Below are positions 25,977-36,318 of a stretch of DNA of 64,000 nucleotides, one piece after another. The notes under the pieces were generated by a model. The model searched no databases, was not told the origin of the DNA, and saw only the letters and a list, made by a program, of their open reading frames with translations. Every line of letters starts with the position of its first letter. Position 1 is the first letter of the stretch. This DNA comes from Balneolales bacterium ANBcel1. Lineage in GTDB: Bacteria; Bacteroidota; Rhodothermia; Balneolales; Natronogracilivirgulaceae. The DNA is taken from positions 1 to 64,000 of the forward strand of contig JARULB010000007.1 in assembly GCA_029688905.1 (NCBI GenBank). The letters are read 5' to 3'. The position numbers were made by a program, and so were the translations under genes.

Positions 25977-28148
25977 TCATGCGACAGTTTCGCCGCTGAG
26001 ACCTTTCTCCGCTTCCCGGCAGACTTCATAAAACTCCCGGGCCATCTCCAGCATCGCTCTGGCGTGTTCTTCGGTCGGTTCCTGCCGAATGGCATCCTCC
26101 AGTTTTCGGTGGATGTCGAGCCACCGGTCATCCACCTCGCCGGTCCGGACAAACAGGTTTTCAAACTCCCAGGTGGTCTGCGCCGGAGTAAACGGATCGA
26201 CCAGTTTGGAGTAGAGCGGCACATGAGCCGCATTGGCCATCGCGTGGTAGGATTCCAGCACCGACACTTCGTAATCTTTGTGGATGAGATGTGCTTCGGC
26301 CTGTTGCAGCGATGCTTCGGCCTCACCGAACGACGGCTCCTTCTCTTCCACCGTTGCGCCGGCACACTCACCTTTCACGCCGGTCAGCAGCTCAAACGAC
26401 TCATCCTCATGTCCCCAGTCCTTGTAAAACTCCGGGGCTTGCTCAAACGACGGAACATGCGTGAACTCCTCCAGTTCCGATTTCAGCCGTTCCTTTCCCA
26501 GCCGGCTCATGGCCTCATTGAACGATTCGCCGTTCTGGCGTTCGCCGTCGTACAGAATCAGGAGTTTTTCCACCACTTTGGGTGCATTTCGAGTAGGTAT
26601 TTTTATGATGGATTCGGCCAGGGTCGTTTCGCTGCCCTGAAGCGCTCCGCCTACATACACCATTTCGGATGGCACCCGCCGCCCGTCTTTGGTGGTCGCC
26701 GCTCCCTGAAAGCCGATATTGGATGAGGTGTGCTGGGCGCATGCGTTGGGGCATCCGGAGATCTTGATCTTGAGATCACGCGCCATTTCTGCGTATTTGC
26801 CGAGGCCGTTCCGGAAGGATTGATCAAGCGCGGTGGCCAGGCCCTTGGCCGAGGTGATCCCCAGGCGGCAGGTATCGGCGCCCGGGCAGGCGGTGATATC
26901 GGTGATGGTCTCGGCGCCCACACGATCGAGCCCGGCATCCCGCAGGGCGACAAACAGCGAGGGCAAAGCCTGAAGCGGCACTCCTCGCAGCACCAGGTTC
27001 TGATGGATGGTGATACGGATATCGCCGCCGGAAAAGGTTTCGGCGATGTCGGCCACTTTTCTGGCGTCATCGGAAGGGAGATCGCCGTTGTGGACAAGCA
27101 GCTGGACCAGTGCGTGGCCGCCTGTATTTTGCGGCGTGACCGCCGTTCCCTTCCAAAGCAGATACTGCGGATCGTCTTCCACTCTCGCCCCGGCCTCCGG
27201 GACAGCGTCGGCTTCGGCCGCGGGAATACCGGGATTGTGCGCCTCTTTCAGATACGCATTCCAGGAGGAATCCACATCCAGCGCTTTCCGCTCCGCTTCA
27301 ACCAGAGAGCGGAACTTGTCCATGCCGAGTTTTTTGATCAGAAACTTCATGCGAGCCTTCATCCGGCTTTTTCGTTCCCCGTAGCGATCAAAAATCCGGA
27401 CTACCGCCGCTGAAAACGGGATCAGCTCCTCTTCGGGGAGGAAGTCGGTCCACAGATGGCCCAGCATGGGGCTGGAACCGAGTCCGCCGCCTACCCAGAC
27501 CTGGAACCCGCGTTTCGGCCGGCCTCCGACTTCGAGGATTTGCGCACGAAATCCGAGGTCATGAATTCGCAGCCCGGCATCGTCTTTCACACCGCTGCTT
27601 TCGAAGGCGACCTTGAACTTGCGACCCATATTCTGGCAGATGGGGTTTCGCAGCATGAACTGAACAAACGCGTCCGCGTAGGGTGTCACATCAAACACAT
27701 CGTCGGGAGAAGTGCCGGAAAACGGGCTGGCCGTCACATTGCGGATGGTGTTTCCGCACGCTTCCCTGGTGGTGATGCCGGCATCAGCCAGTTCGCGCAT
27801 CATGTTGGGTACGGTTTCCAGCAGGATGTAGTAGAGCTGGACATCCTGCCGGGTCGTCAGATGCATGAACCCGCTGGCGTATTTATCGGCAGCGTAGGCC
27901 AGGCGGCGCAATTTGGCGGGAGTCAGTTCACCGTAGGGAATTTTGATCCGCTGCATCTGTACACCGGGCTGGCGCTGGGCGTAGGTTCCAAGCTGCAGCC
28001 GGATTTTCTGCATTTTAATATCACCGATCTGCCCTTTTCGAAAATCCTTGATCTGCTGCTCGTACTCATCGAGCTCTTCACGCACCACGGCCGGTAGATG
28101 TTGTACCAATTCCTCCGGCAGCGGGTCAAATCTGCTGTTGTTCGTCAT
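25977..28148 (-). CDS. Ferredoxin-dependent nitrite/sulfite reductase with C-terminal HEPN-like domain
   Basis: The first about 590 residues are a siroheme/[4Fe-4S] reductase with duplicated ferredoxin-like and catalytic halves. The cluster ligands are in ACPGADTCRLG (about residue 419) and SGCPNACAQH (about 464). It reduces nitrite or sulfite by six electrons, most likely from ferredoxin; which substrate cannot be fixed from sequence. The last about 115 residues (SLQQAEAHLIHKDYEVSVLE, then SYHAMANAAHVPLYSKLV) are an all-helical extension resembling HEPN domains. No cysNDH-type assimilation genes are present nearby. It heads a probable operon with proB. Confidence 0.9.
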   Translation of the reverse strand: MTNNSRFDPLPEELVQHLPAVVREELDEYEQQIKDFRKGQIGDIKMQKIRLQLGTYAQRQPGVQMQRIKIPYGELTPAKLRRLAYAADKYASGFMHLTTRQDVQLYYILLETVPNMMRELADAGITTREACGNTIRNVTASPFSGTSPDDVFDVTPYADAFVQFMLRNPICQNMGRKFKVAFESSGVKDDAGLRIHDLGFRAQILEVGGRPKRGFQVWVGGGLGSSPMLGHLWTDFLPEEELIPFSAAVVRIFDRYGERKSRMKARMKFLIKKLGMDKFRSLVEAERKALDVDSSWNAYLKEAHNPGIPAAEADAVPEAGARVEDDPQYLLWKGTAVTPQNTGGHALVQLLVHNGDLPSDDARKVADIAETFSGGDIRITIHQNLVLRGVPLQALPSLFVALRDAGLDRVGAETITDITACPGADTCRLGITSAKGLATALDQSFRNGLGKYAEMARDLKIKISGCPNACAQHTSSNIGFQGAATTKDGRRVPSEMVYVGGALQGSETTLAESIIKIPTRNAPKVVEKLLILYDGERQNGESFNEAMSRLGKERLKSELEEFTHVPSFEQAPEFYKDWGHEDESFELLTGVKGECAGATVEEKEPSFGEAEASLQQAEAHLIHKDYEVSVLESYHAMANAAHVPLYSKLVDPFTPAQTTWEFENLFVRTGEVDDRWLDIHRKLEDAIRQEPTEEHARAMLEMAREFYEVCREAEKGLSGETVA

Positions 28149-28273
28149 AACCGATCCTTCGTTTTTAAATATGCACCGGGGGCGATGCTTCTACAGTCTT
28201 TTTATCAAGATAAGCCCGTAATAATATGTTTTTTTATCACATATGCAAGGCTGAAAAAAAAACAGGGCGATGC

Positions 28274-28498
28274 TCAGCGTTCCTCTTTGCCGGATTCCGG
28301 TGTTTCTTTTTCCGGTTTGGCGGGAGTGATAATATTGCCGAAAAGTCCGCCCATGATCGCTCCGTATCCGGTGGCGTGATACCAGATCGAGGTAATCGGA
28401 CAGGAGCCGGTATTACAGCCAATAAAATACCAGTAGGCATAGCCGCCCAGGGCGCCCAGGAGCGCTCCACCGAGGATAAAATAAATTGATTTTGACAT
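28274..28498 (-). CDS. DUF6132 family small membrane protein
   Basis: The 74-residue product has two membrane segments with a short loop bearing the pattern [11 protein letters not shown], which marks DUF6132 proteins. The two cysteines six residues apart in a membrane-facing loop suggest a metal or sulfur link, but the function is unknown. The C-terminus is charged ([16 protein letters not shown]). It is 125 bases upstream of the siroheme reductase gene on the same strand, so it may be part of that transcript. A run of nine T follows its stop without a clear hairpin. Confidence 0.85.
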   Translation of the reverse strand: MSKSIYFILGGALLGALGGYAYWYFIGCNTGSCPITSIWYHATGYGAIMGGLFGNIITPAKPEKETPESGKEER

Positions 28499-28579
28499 GA
28501 TACGGGCCCATCTTTAAAAGTTCGGATACAGAAATCAAACACTAGCAGAAACGGGAAACGTTCACCTTTCAAGCGTATT

Positions 28580-30223
28580 ATGGCTATCCACGAATTTGCC
28601 GGCAAAAAGGCGCCTTACCAGTTACTCGACAACATACCCAGGCTGGTGTCGGCCTACTACACCTATCAGCCCGATCCGGACAACCCGGTCCACAGAGTGC
28701 AATTCGGCACTTCCGGACACCGGGGCTCCTCCCTGAAGCACACATTCAATGAGCCGCATATTCTGGCCGTATCCCAGGCGCTGGCCGGCTACAGGAAGCA
28801 GGCCGGCATCAACGGACCGCTTTTCATCGGCATGGACACTCACGCGCTCTCCGAACCGGCACTGATGACCGCCATCGAGGTTCTGGCCGCCAACGGTGTC
28901 GAAATCAGATATCAGCAGGGGTTCGGCTATACGCCCACGCCGGTCATTTCACACTCCATTCTCGGTTTCAACCGGGCTCACAAAGATATTTCTGCCGACG
29001 GCGTGGTCATTACGCCGTCCCATAATCCACCATCCGACGGCGGCTTCAAATACAATCCTCCCACCGGCGGACCGGCCGGCACCGATATCACCAAATCCAT
29101 CCAGGATGAGGCCAACCGGCTACTGGCAGACGGACTCGCCTCGGTCAAACGCATCCCCCTGGAACAGGCTCTGAAAAAAGACCATGTCAGAGCGGAAGAC
29201 CTCATGATGCCGTATGTGAGGGATTTGAAGCAGGTGGTTGATATGGAGGCGATCCGTAGTTCCGGGCTGCGCATCGGTGTGGATCCGATGGGTGGATCGG
29301 GTGTGGAGTACTGGGAACCCATCGCCGGCGAATACGATATCCATCTGGAAGTGGTGAATCCGGACGTGGACCCCAGGTTCGCGTTCATGACGGTCGACAG
29401 GGACGGAAAGATCCGTATGGATTGCTCGTCTCCCTACGCCATGGCAAGCTTGATCGGACTCAAGGAGCGGTTTGATATCGCCTTCGGCAACGACCCTGAT
29501 TTTGACCGTCACGGAATTGTGACGCGCAGCGCCGGGTTGATGAATCCCAACCATTACCTGGCCGCAGCCATCCACTATCTGTTCCAAAACCGCCCGAAAT
29601 GGCGGAATGACGCGGCGATCGGTAAAACGCTGGTGTCAAGCAGCATGATTGACCGGGTCGCAAAGTCGCTCAACAGGCCGCTGGCCGAAGTGCCGGTCGG
29701 GTTCAAGTGGTTTGTCGACGGTTTGCTGGACGGATCGTACGGCTTTGGAGGCGAGGAGAGTGCCGGTGCATCCTTCCTGAGGTTTGACGGCACGGCATGG
29801 TCCACCGACAAGGACGGCATCATCCTGAACCTGCTGGCCGCGGAAATCACGGCCAAAACCGGCAAGGATCCGGCCGCCCACTACGGGGACCTCGAAAAGC
29901 AGTTTGGCCGCCCGGTTTACGAGCGCATTGACGCTCCGGCCTCACCGGAAGAGAAGTCGATCCTGGCAAACCTGTCACCGCAGCAGATCAAAGCCGAGAG
30001 TATGGCCGGCGAACCGATCCTCAGAAAACTCACCAGGGCGCCCGGGAATGATGCTGCAATCGGCGGACTCAAGGTGGAGACCGAAAACGGCTGGTTCGCG
30101 GCGCGGCCCTCCGGAACCGAGGATATCTACAAAATCTACGCCGAGAGTTTCAGGGACGAAAGTCACCTCAAGAAAATTCAGGAAGAAGCGGTGGCCATCG
30201 TCAAGGATGCGCTTTCGGGTTGA
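28580..30223 (+). CDS. pgm: Phosphoglucomutase (alpha-D-glucose)
   Basis: The 547-residue enzyme interconverts glucose-1-phosphate and glucose-6-phosphate. The active serine is S147 in TPSHNPP; the metal loop is DPDFDRHG; the sugar-binding loop is GGEESAGAS; the phosphate-binding end has [16 protein letters not shown]. Length and order match the bacterial Pgm of this class. Its 3' end overlaps the convergent P-type ATPase gene by 46 bases. It could supply glucose-1-phosphate for glycogen, matching the branching enzyme elsewhere in the window. Confidence 0.96.
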   Translation: MAIHEFAGKKAPYQLLDNIPRLVSAYYTYQPDPDNPVHRVQFGTSGHRGSSLKHTFNEPHILAVSQALAGYRKQAGINGPLFIGMDTHALSEPALMTAIEVLAANGVEIRYQQGFGYTPTPVISHSILGFNRAHKDISADGVVITPSHNPPSDGGFKYNPPTGGPAGTDITKSIQDEANRLLADGLASVKRIPLEQALKKDHVRAEDLMMPYVRDLKQVVDMEAIRSSGLRIGVDPMGGSGVEYWEPIAGEYDIHLEVVNPDVDPRFAFMTVDRDGKIRMDCSSPYAMASLIGLKERFDIAFGNDPDFDRHGIVTRSAGLMNPNHYLAAAIHYLFQNRPKWRNDAAIGKTLVSSSMIDRVAKSLNRPLAEVPVGFKWFVDGLLDGSYGFGGEESAGASFLRFDGTAWSTDKDGIILNLLAAEITAKTGKDPAAHYGDLEKQFGRPVYERIDAPASPEEKSILANLSPQQIKAESMAGEPILRKLTRAPGNDAAIGGLKVETENGWFAARPSGTEDIYKIYAESFRDESHLKKIQEEAVAIVKDALSG

Positions 30224-32157
30224 GTTTCGACGTGATGATACCCGAGCAGGCGAAGCGCGTTCATGACCACGACCAGCGTTGAACCTTCGTGCAACAGCAC
30301 GGCTATGCCCATACCGGCGTAGCCGAACAGCACGAACGGTACCAGGAACGCGATCATCCCGAGGCTGATAAAGATATTCTGCCGGATAATCTGTCGGGTG
30401 CGACGGCTGAGGCCGACGACAACGGGAAGCTTGCCAAGATCATCCGCCATCAGTGCCACATCGGCCGTTTCCAGGGCGACATCCGAACCGGCCGCTCCCA
30501 TGGCGATTCCAACCGTGGCATGGGCCATGGCGGGTGCGTCATTGACGCCGTCGCCGACCATCGCCACTTCGCCCTCCTGCTCCATCAGCTTACGCACCGC
30601 ATCCACTTTCTGTTCGGGAAGCAGATCTCCCCAGGCCTCATCCACCCGTAATTGCGAGCCGATGGTGCCGGCCACCCGCTGATGATCCCCGGACAGCATC
30701 ACCATCCGGCGGATCCCCATGGTGCGCAGGCTCTCAATTACCCCGGAAGCACCTGCTCTCGGCATATCCATCAGGCCGATTATACCGGTAAAATGCTCTC
30801 CCTCCCTGACCAGAACCGTAGTGCGGCCCTTGTTCTGAAGCTCCTCCACCCGGCTTGCGACATTGTCCGGCATTTTGGAGTTAAACAGCCCGGGCTGCCC
30901 GATTGCAATCTGTTTTCCATCGATGACGCCGGTGATTCCTTTTCCGGCAATCATTTTTACCTCAGACACTTCCGGGATATCGGGAGAATCCATCCACTCG
31001 GGCGCTCCCTTCACAATGGCCCTGGCCAGCGGGTGGTCGCTCCGCTGCTCGATAGCGACGGCCGCCTGCATCAGTCCGTTGACATCCTTGCCGTTAAGGG
31101 GGAGCACATCGGTAACACGCGGCCGGCCTTCGGTCAGGGTTCCCGTTTTGTCGAACGCCAGGGCGCGCAGGCCGCCGAGTTGTTCCAGCGGACGCCCCCC
31201 TTTCACCAGTACGCCGAGCCTGGCGGCACGGGCCACCCCGCTCAAAATGGCACTGGGCGTGGAGATGGCTAAAGCGCATGGACTTGCGGCTACAAGCACG
31301 GCCATGGCCCGGTAGAACGAATCGGCGAACGGTTCATCCAGCACAACCCATGCAAAATGCAGCAGCGCGACAAACAGAAGAATCACCGGCACAAAATAGC
31401 GTTCGAACTTTTCTGCAAAACGCTGGGTAGGTGACTTCTGCGTTTCCGCTTCATTGACCATGCGGATGACACGGGCCAGGGTGCTGTCTTCGGCGCGGCT
31501 GGTCACTTCTACCTCCATCACCGCGTCGCCGTTAATGGTACCGGCGAAAATCCGGTGCTCGGATGCCAGGCCGGACAGCTCCTTCCTCGTCTCTTTGGCG
31601 GATGCCACCGATTGCTTGTCGACCGGCACGCTTTCTCCGGTGATCGGAGCCTGATTGACACTGCTCTCTCCCTTTACGACAAACCCATCCGACGGAAACC
31701 GCTCTCCGGGCCGCACGATGATCACCTCGCCGGGCACAAGCTCTTCAACCGGCACGCTCACTTCCCTGTCGCCACGCCGGACGACGGCCTCGGTGGGCGC
31801 CAGTTCCGACAGAGCGCGGATCGCCTTGCGCGCCCGGCCCATCGCGTAATCTTCAAGGGCATGGCCCAGGCTGAACAGGAACAGCAGCAGGGCGCCTTCG
31901 GCCCAGGCACCCAGGACAGCCGCACCGGTGGCGGCAATCAACATCAGAAAATCGATGTCGAACTGCTTGCGCCGCAGGCTGTGAATCATGTGAAAAAATG
32001 CGAAATATCCGCCGAAAAAGTATGACAACAGATAGACAGCAATGGGCCTTGCGGCACCATCGGCCGAAAGCATCTCGCTGGTCCAGGCGCCGGCAAGCAA
32101 GCCGCCGCACAGCAGCGCAAACAATAACTCCCGGTGCTCAACTACTTTCTTCCACAT
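30178..32157 (-). CDS. P1B-type metal-transporting ATPase, P1B-4-like
   Basis: From the ATG at 32157 (preceded by GGAAGAA) the product has about 659 residues. Longer starts add a segment unlike the family. It has the phosphorylation motif DKTGTLTEG (about residue 333), [19 protein letters not shown], and the helix motif SPC (ASPCALAIS, about 292). The last helix has HEGST followed by [11 protein letters not shown] with HEGxT is the P1B-4 pattern, associated with Co, Fe(II) or Zn export, and no N-terminal metal-binding domain is present. The true metal is not determinable here. It is convergent with pgm. Confidence 0.92.
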   Translation of the reverse strand: MWKKVVEHRELLFALLCGGLLAGAWTSEMLSADGAARPIAVYLLSYFFGGYFAFFHMIHSLRRKQFDIDFLMLIAATGAAVLGAWAEGALLLFLFSLGHALEDYAMGRARKAIRALSELAPTEAVVRRGDREVSVPVEELVPGEVIIVRPGERFPSDGFVVKGESSVNQAPITGESVPVDKQSVASAKETRKELSGLASEHRIFAGTINGDAVMEVEVTSRAEDSTLARVIRMVNEAETQKSPTQRFAEKFERYFVPVILLFVALLHFAWVVLDEPFADSFYRAMAVLVAASPCALAISTPSAILSGVARAARLGVLVKGGRPLEQLGGLRALAFDKTGTLTEGRPRVTDVLPLNGKDVNGLMQAAVAIEQRSDHPLARAIVKGAPEWMDSPDIPEVSEVKMIAGKGITGVIDGKQIAIGQPGLFNSKMPDNVASRVEELQNKGRTTVLVREGEHFTGIIGLMDMPRAGASGVIESLRTMGIRRMVMLSGDHQRVAGTIGSQLRVDEAWGDLLPEQKVDAVRKLMEQEGEVAMVGDGVNDAPAMAHATVGIAMGAAGSDVALETADVALMADDLGKLPVVVGLSRRTRQIIRQNIFISLGMIAFLVPFVLFGYAGMGIAVLLHEGSTLVVVMNALRLLGYHHVETQPESASLTMATASS

Positions 32158-32651
32158 GATTTCTTCCAACGATTTCAGGTTCGCAGAACCCGGGCCAGCT
32201 CTAACCGGGACGGCGACATCCCGTCCCGAATTGCAGCGGGGCGATATGTCTGACACATGGCCATCCGCAAATTTAAAAGATAGCGGATTGGCGCCGCAAA
32301 TTTACGCTCTGCAATAATTTAAAAGCAGTCTACATCCATGATATCCTTTTCCCGGTATAACGCACATGCACGATCAGTTCACGACTTCAATTCACTATCA
32401 GGTATCCGGGGTGTCATGGCCCCTCATGAATGGCCCGGCCGAGTATCCGCCAATGCAGCCCGGTATTCCGGCAAGTCAGGGTATGGATGACCCATTTCAT
32501 CCCGCTGTGCAAATTCCTATATTCACACCATGTCAATTCCGGTGATCATACCAGGTCATTGATTTGATAAATCCCGCACCATTACATATTTTTACATAGA
32601 TTAATAAAGGCTACTACCCCATTTACAGCGCGATACTATTCCACCGTGCCC
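32158..32651. other. Divergent intergenic region
   Basis: It lies between the metal ATPase and the kinase gene. No strong hairpin or known element was seen. A 59-codon reading frame at 32366-32545 is not supported by any family likeness or ribosome binding site. It should contain both divergent promoters. Confidence 0.4.
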
Positions 32652-33806
32652 ATGCAAAAAAGTCTGATCCTGATTGTTGATGACTACAGCAAGAATCTGC
32701 AGCTGATGGAGACTATACTTCAAAGAAAAGGCTACGATACGGTATTGGCTTCCAATGGCAGAGAAGCCATTGACATTCTAAGAAACACAAAACCCGACCT
32801 GGTGCTTCTGGATATAATGATGCCTGAGATGGACGGCTATGAAACGTGCAGAGTCATTAAGTCGGATGAGCGGGTCGCCTCGATTCCGGTAATTTTTCTG
32901 ACCGGTAAAAATGATACGGAAGATGTTGTCAAGGGGCTGAAAATCGGAGCCAGCGACTATATTACCAAACCGTTCAATACAACCGAGCTTTTGCTTCGGG
33001 TGGACACGCAGGTCAGGTTGAAAAAGTCGCAGGACGAGCTTATCGAAAAGAACCAGGAGCTCCAACAGCTTAACACCAGCAAGGACAAATTTTTCTCGAT
33101 CATTTCGCACGATCTGAAAAGTCCGTTTCAGGGTCTGATCGGCCTTACCGAGCTGCTCTATGAGGATATCGAACAGATGGGGAAAGAGGATATTCACGAA
33201 TTCGCGAAGATGATCAATGAATCGTCCCGCAATCTGCTGAATCTGTTGGAAAACCTGCTGGAATGGTCGGTATTGGAGCGGAACAAGGAAGTGTTTGAAG
33301 CTGAGACCACCGACCTAAATCCGGTGCTCGAAAGGAATGTCCGCCTGTTCGAAGCAAGTTGCAGCAAAAAGAAGATCACCCTGAAGAACAACGCCTCCGG
33401 GCCGGTCACGGCCTGGTGCGACAAGAACATGGTGGACACGGTGATTCGCAACCTGGTATCCAACGCCATCAAGTACACCCCGGAAGGCGGAACCATCACC
33501 CTGGAAAGCGAAGCGGATAAAGAAACCGCAACGGTACGTGTTCGCGACAGCGGAATCGGCATGGATGAACAGACCCGCAATAACCTCTTTCGCATCGATG
33601 AGATGAAATCGCGGCCGGGCACCAACCAGGAAAAGGGGACCGGCCTCGGCCTTCTCATTTGCAAAGAGCTGATGGAGAAGAACGACGGAGAGATTTCTGT
33701 GGAAAGCGCCCCCGGCAAAGGATCGGTGTTCACAATCCGGCTTCCGGTCAGCGAAAACAAACAACACCAACTAGCAGCGAGCGAAGAATCGAATGACAAA
33801 ATCTGA
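32652..33806 (+). CDS. Response regulator-histidine kinase fusion
   Basis: Residues about 5-120 are a receiver domain with phospho-acceptor D54 (LVLLDIMMPEM), the LTGK threonine/lysine pair and DYITKPF. A short coiled-coil (QDELIEKNQELQQLNTSKDK) leads to a dimerisation/phosphotransfer domain with H153 (SIISHDLKSPFQG), and an ATPase domain with NLVSNAIKYTP, DSGIGM and GTGLGLLICKELM. There is no sensor domain and no membrane helix, so it probably takes phosphate or a protein signal in the cytoplasm. The ATG at 32652 is preferred to the GTG at 32646. Its stop overlaps the carbonic anhydrase start by 14 bases. Confidence 0.93.
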   Translation: MQKSLILIVDDYSKNLQLMETILQRKGYDTVLASNGREAIDILRNTKPDLVLLDIMMPEMDGYETCRVIKSDERVASIPVIFLTGKNDTEDVVKGLKIGASDYITKPFNTTELLLRVDTQVRLKKSQDELIEKNQELQQLNTSKDKFFSIISHDLKSPFQGLIGLTELLYEDIEQMGKEDIHEFAKMINESSRNLLNLLENLLEWSVLERNKEVFEAETTDLNPVLERNVRLFEASCSKKKITLKNNASGPVTAWCDKNMVDTVIRNLVSNAIKYTPEGGTITLESEADKETATVRVRDSGIGMDEQTRNNLFRIDEMKSRPGTNQEKGTGLGLLICKELMEKNDGEISVESAPGKGSVFTIRLPVSENKQHQLAASEESNDKI

Positions 33807-34428
33807 AATTTTATCCGGTTTGCATCAGGCAAACGCCGAATGGTCGAAAAACAAAACGGCCGAAGACCCCGTTTTTTTCAAGCGCCATCTGGCCGGCCAG
33901 CAGCCCGAATACCTCTGGATCGGATGCGCCGACAGCCGGGTTCCTGTCAGGGAAATGACACAATCCGGCCCCGGGGAAGTATTTGCGCATCTCAATATTG
34001 CCAATCTGGTGCATAACCATGACATGAGCTTCCTTTCCGTGCTGCAGTATGCCGTTGATGTACTCAAGGTGAAAAAAATTGTTGTGTGCGGCCACCATTC
34101 CTGCGGCGGTGTGAAGGCCTCCATGGAGCAGGCCGATTATGGTCTGGTCGGTCACTGGATACGGCCGGTCAAACAGGTCTATGAAGATCACAGGGAGGAG
34201 ATTGATGCGCTGCCCGAGGAGGAGCGGGCCGACCGGCTCTCCGAATGGAATGCCCGGGAACAGGCGGCCAATGTTGCGCGCACTTCCATTGTTCAAAACG
34301 CCTGGAAACGGAATCAGGAGCTGTCGGTTCATGGAGTCGTCTACCGCATGAAAGACGGGAAGCTACTGGATCTGGACTGCCACATCCGAAAACCCGAGGA
34401 TCTGCCCGCCATTTACCACATCCGGTGA
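33793..34428 (+). CDS. can: Beta-class carbonic anhydrase
   Basis: The 211-residue enzyme interconverts CO2 and bicarbonate. Zinc ligands C45, H101 and C104 and the D47-R49 dyad are present (WIGCADSRVP; VVCGHHSCGGV). Length is normal. The start overlaps the kinase gene by 14 bases in another frame, which implies translational coupling. The AbgT transporter gene follows after 106 bases behind a structured leader. Confidence 0.95.
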   Translation: MTKSEILSGLHQANAEWSKNKTAEDPVFFKRHLAGQQPEYLWIGCADSRVPVREMTQSGPGEVFAHLNIANLVHNHDMSFLSVLQYAVDVLKVKKIVVCGHHSCGGVKASMEQADYGLVGHWIRPVKQVYEDHREEIDALPEEERADRLSEWNAREQAANVARTSIVQNAWKRNQELSVHGVVYRMKDGKLLDLDCHIRKPEDLPAIYHIR

Positions 34429-34467
34429 TTCATTTTTTCACTTGCATGAGTCGCAGGATTTCGATAT

Positions 34468-34527
34468 CTCTAAAGCATTTATTTTAGGGGATGGTCTCCC
34501 CCTGATTCTTCTAAATTCCCTTTAGAG
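34468..34527 (+). promoter_or_regulatory. Structured leader of AbgT gene
   Basis: CTCTAAAG (34468-34475) pairs perfectly with CTTTAGAG (34520-34527), closing over a TTTAG/CTAAA stem and a GGGGA/TCCCC hairpin. The 3' arm lies seven bases before the ATG and contains the only purine-rich candidate ribosome binding site (TAGAG). It may control translation of the transporter. Confidence 0.4.
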
Positions 34528-34534
34528 TAACGAT

Positions 34535-36070
34535 ATGAGTGAAAACAGTCAGCCGGGCATGCTCGGCAGGTTTCTGGACATCATTGAGCGGGCCGGCAAC
34601 AAGCTTCCCGATCCCGCTATTCTCTTTTTTCTGTTGATGGTTTTTGTGTGGATACTGTCCGCGCTGCTCTCCCCTTTTGATTTTGGCGAGGTCGATCCGC
34701 GGACAGGCGAGACGCTTCACATCGTCAACCTGCTCACTGCCACTCAGCTGGCCTCCTTCCTGGCGAACATGACCGAGACATTCATCACGTTCGCGCCCCT
34801 GGGAATTGTGCTGCTGGCCATGCTGGGCGTGGGCGCGGCAGAACACTCCGGGTATATCAACGCCGGACTCAAGTACATCCTTGGTGTAACCCCTCAATCG
34901 CTGCTCACCCCGATGCTGATCATGGTGGCCATTGTGAGTCATACTGCGGCCGATGCCGGGTATGTACTGGTTATCCCGCTGGGCGGTGTGATTTTCTACG
35001 CCGCAGGCAGGCATCCGCTGGCGGGGATCGCGGCGGCATTCGCCGGTGTTTCCGGCGGTTTCAGCGCCAACTTCGTTCCTTCGGGCATCGACCCGCTTCT
35101 TCAGGGGTTCACCCAGTCGGCCGCTCAGATCATACAGCCCGACATGCTCATCAACCCGCTGAACAACTACTTCTTCACCGCTATCTCCAGTATTCTGATT
35201 ATCAGTGTGGGATGGTGGATTACCGATCGCATTGTTGAGCCCCGGCTGGCCAAAACCAAAGTGGATGCCGACGAGGACGACCTACCGCAAATGGAGCGGC
35301 TCAACAAACAGGAGATCCGCGCTTTCTGGATTGCCACCATGGTGATGCTCGGCGGAATTATCGCTCTGATTCTCTGGACCATTCCCGGTGACTCCGCGAT
35401 GCGGTCGCCCGATGGTGAAGTAACCGCGTTCGACGCCCCGATCATGCAATCGATCGTGCCGCTCATTTTCCTGCTGTTCGTGATTCCGGGCGTCCTGTAC
35501 GGCTACCTTTCCGGAACATTCAAAAATTCCAAGGACATGATCGGCAGCATGAGCAAAGCGATGAGCAGCATGGCCTATTACATTGTGATGGCCTTTTTCT
35601 GCGCTCTGTTTATCGATGCCTTCGGCAACTCCAACATCGGCGTACTGCTTGCACTGAAAGGCGCGGGCTTCCTGGAGAGCCTGGCCATGCCCGGAGCGCT
35701 GACGATTGTCGGTATAATCCTGCTTACGGCCGTAGTGAACCTTCTCGTGGGTTCGGCTTCCGCGAAATGGGCGCTTATCAGTCCGATTTTCGTACCCATG
35801 CTGATGGGAATCGGCATCTCCCCCGACCTGACCCAGGCCGCCTACCGGGTCGGTGATTCGGTGTCCAACATCATCACCCCGCTGCTACCCTACTTCCCGC
35901 TGGTCGTGGTCTTCTGCCAGAGATACGTTAAAAATACAGGAATTGGAACGCTGGTCTCCATGATGCTGCCGTACTTCTTCATCTTCCTGATTGTCTGGAC
36001 CATTTTCCTGCTGCTGTACTGGACGATTGGAATTCCGCTCGGCCTGCAGGCATCCTACACGTTCCCGTAA
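34535..36070 (+). CDS. AbgT family transporter
   Basis: A 511-residue membrane protein with about 12 helices of the AbgT family (p-aminobenzoyl-glutamate importers and sulfonamide exporters). Conserved parts are AGNKLPDPAILFFLLMVFVWI at the start, VSHTAADAGYVLVIPLGG, FSANFVPSGIDPLLQGFTQSAA and the C-terminal VGDSVSNIITPLLPYFPLV. The last 30 residues include a final helix. Substrate is not determinable. It is co-directional with carbonic anhydrase, but a functional link is not evident. Confidence 0.92.
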   Translation: MSENSQPGMLGRFLDIIERAGNKLPDPAILFFLLMVFVWILSALLSPFDFGEVDPRTGETLHIVNLLTATQLASFLANMTETFITFAPLGIVLLAMLGVGAAEHSGYINAGLKYILGVTPQSLLTPMLIMVAIVSHTAADAGYVLVIPLGGVIFYAAGRHPLAGIAAAFAGVSGGFSANFVPSGIDPLLQGFTQSAAQIIQPDMLINPLNNYFFTAISSILIISVGWWITDRIVEPRLAKTKVDADEDDLPQMERLNKQEIRAFWIATMVMLGGIIALILWTIPGDSAMRSPDGEVTAFDAPIMQSIVPLIFLLFVIPGVLYGYLSGTFKNSKDMIGSMSKAMSSMAYYIVMAFFCALFIDAFGNSNIGVLLALKGAGFLESLAMPGALTIVGIILLTAVVNLLVGSASAKWALISPIFVPMLMGIGISPDLTQAAYRVGDSVSNIITPLLPYFPLVVVFCQRYVKNTGIGTLVSMMLPYFFIFLIVWTIFLLLYWTIGIPLGLQASYTFP

Positions 36071-36090
36071 ATCATTGGCGCTGAATATAC

Positions 36091-36129
36091 CCCTGCTGCG
36101 GCATTCTCGACATACTGATTGCAGCAGGG
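36091..36129 (+). terminator. Hairpin after AbgT gene
   Basis: CCCTGCTGC (36091-36099) pairs perfectly with GCAGCAGGG (36121-36129), starting 21 bases after the stop. There is no T-run right after, so termination is only likely, not certain. Confidence 0.45.
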
Positions 36130-36318
36130 AAATGGTGCCACCGATACTGGTATCAAAAGACGGGCGCAACCCGACCTGACGGTATCCCGTGAGACTCCAG
36201 TCCAGTTTTTTTGAATCTTTTTTTACAGAGATTAAGATTTTCAGAGTTACCTTATTGCTAAAGCTGAGCAGTTTCATTAGACTAACAACAATACCACCTT
36301 CATAACAATTATTTAACG

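Noticed and set aside
32366-32545. 59-codon open frame between the metal ATPase and the kinase gene
   Set aside because: No ribosome binding site, no signal or domain character, and Pro-rich composition with no family likeness. More likely chance.
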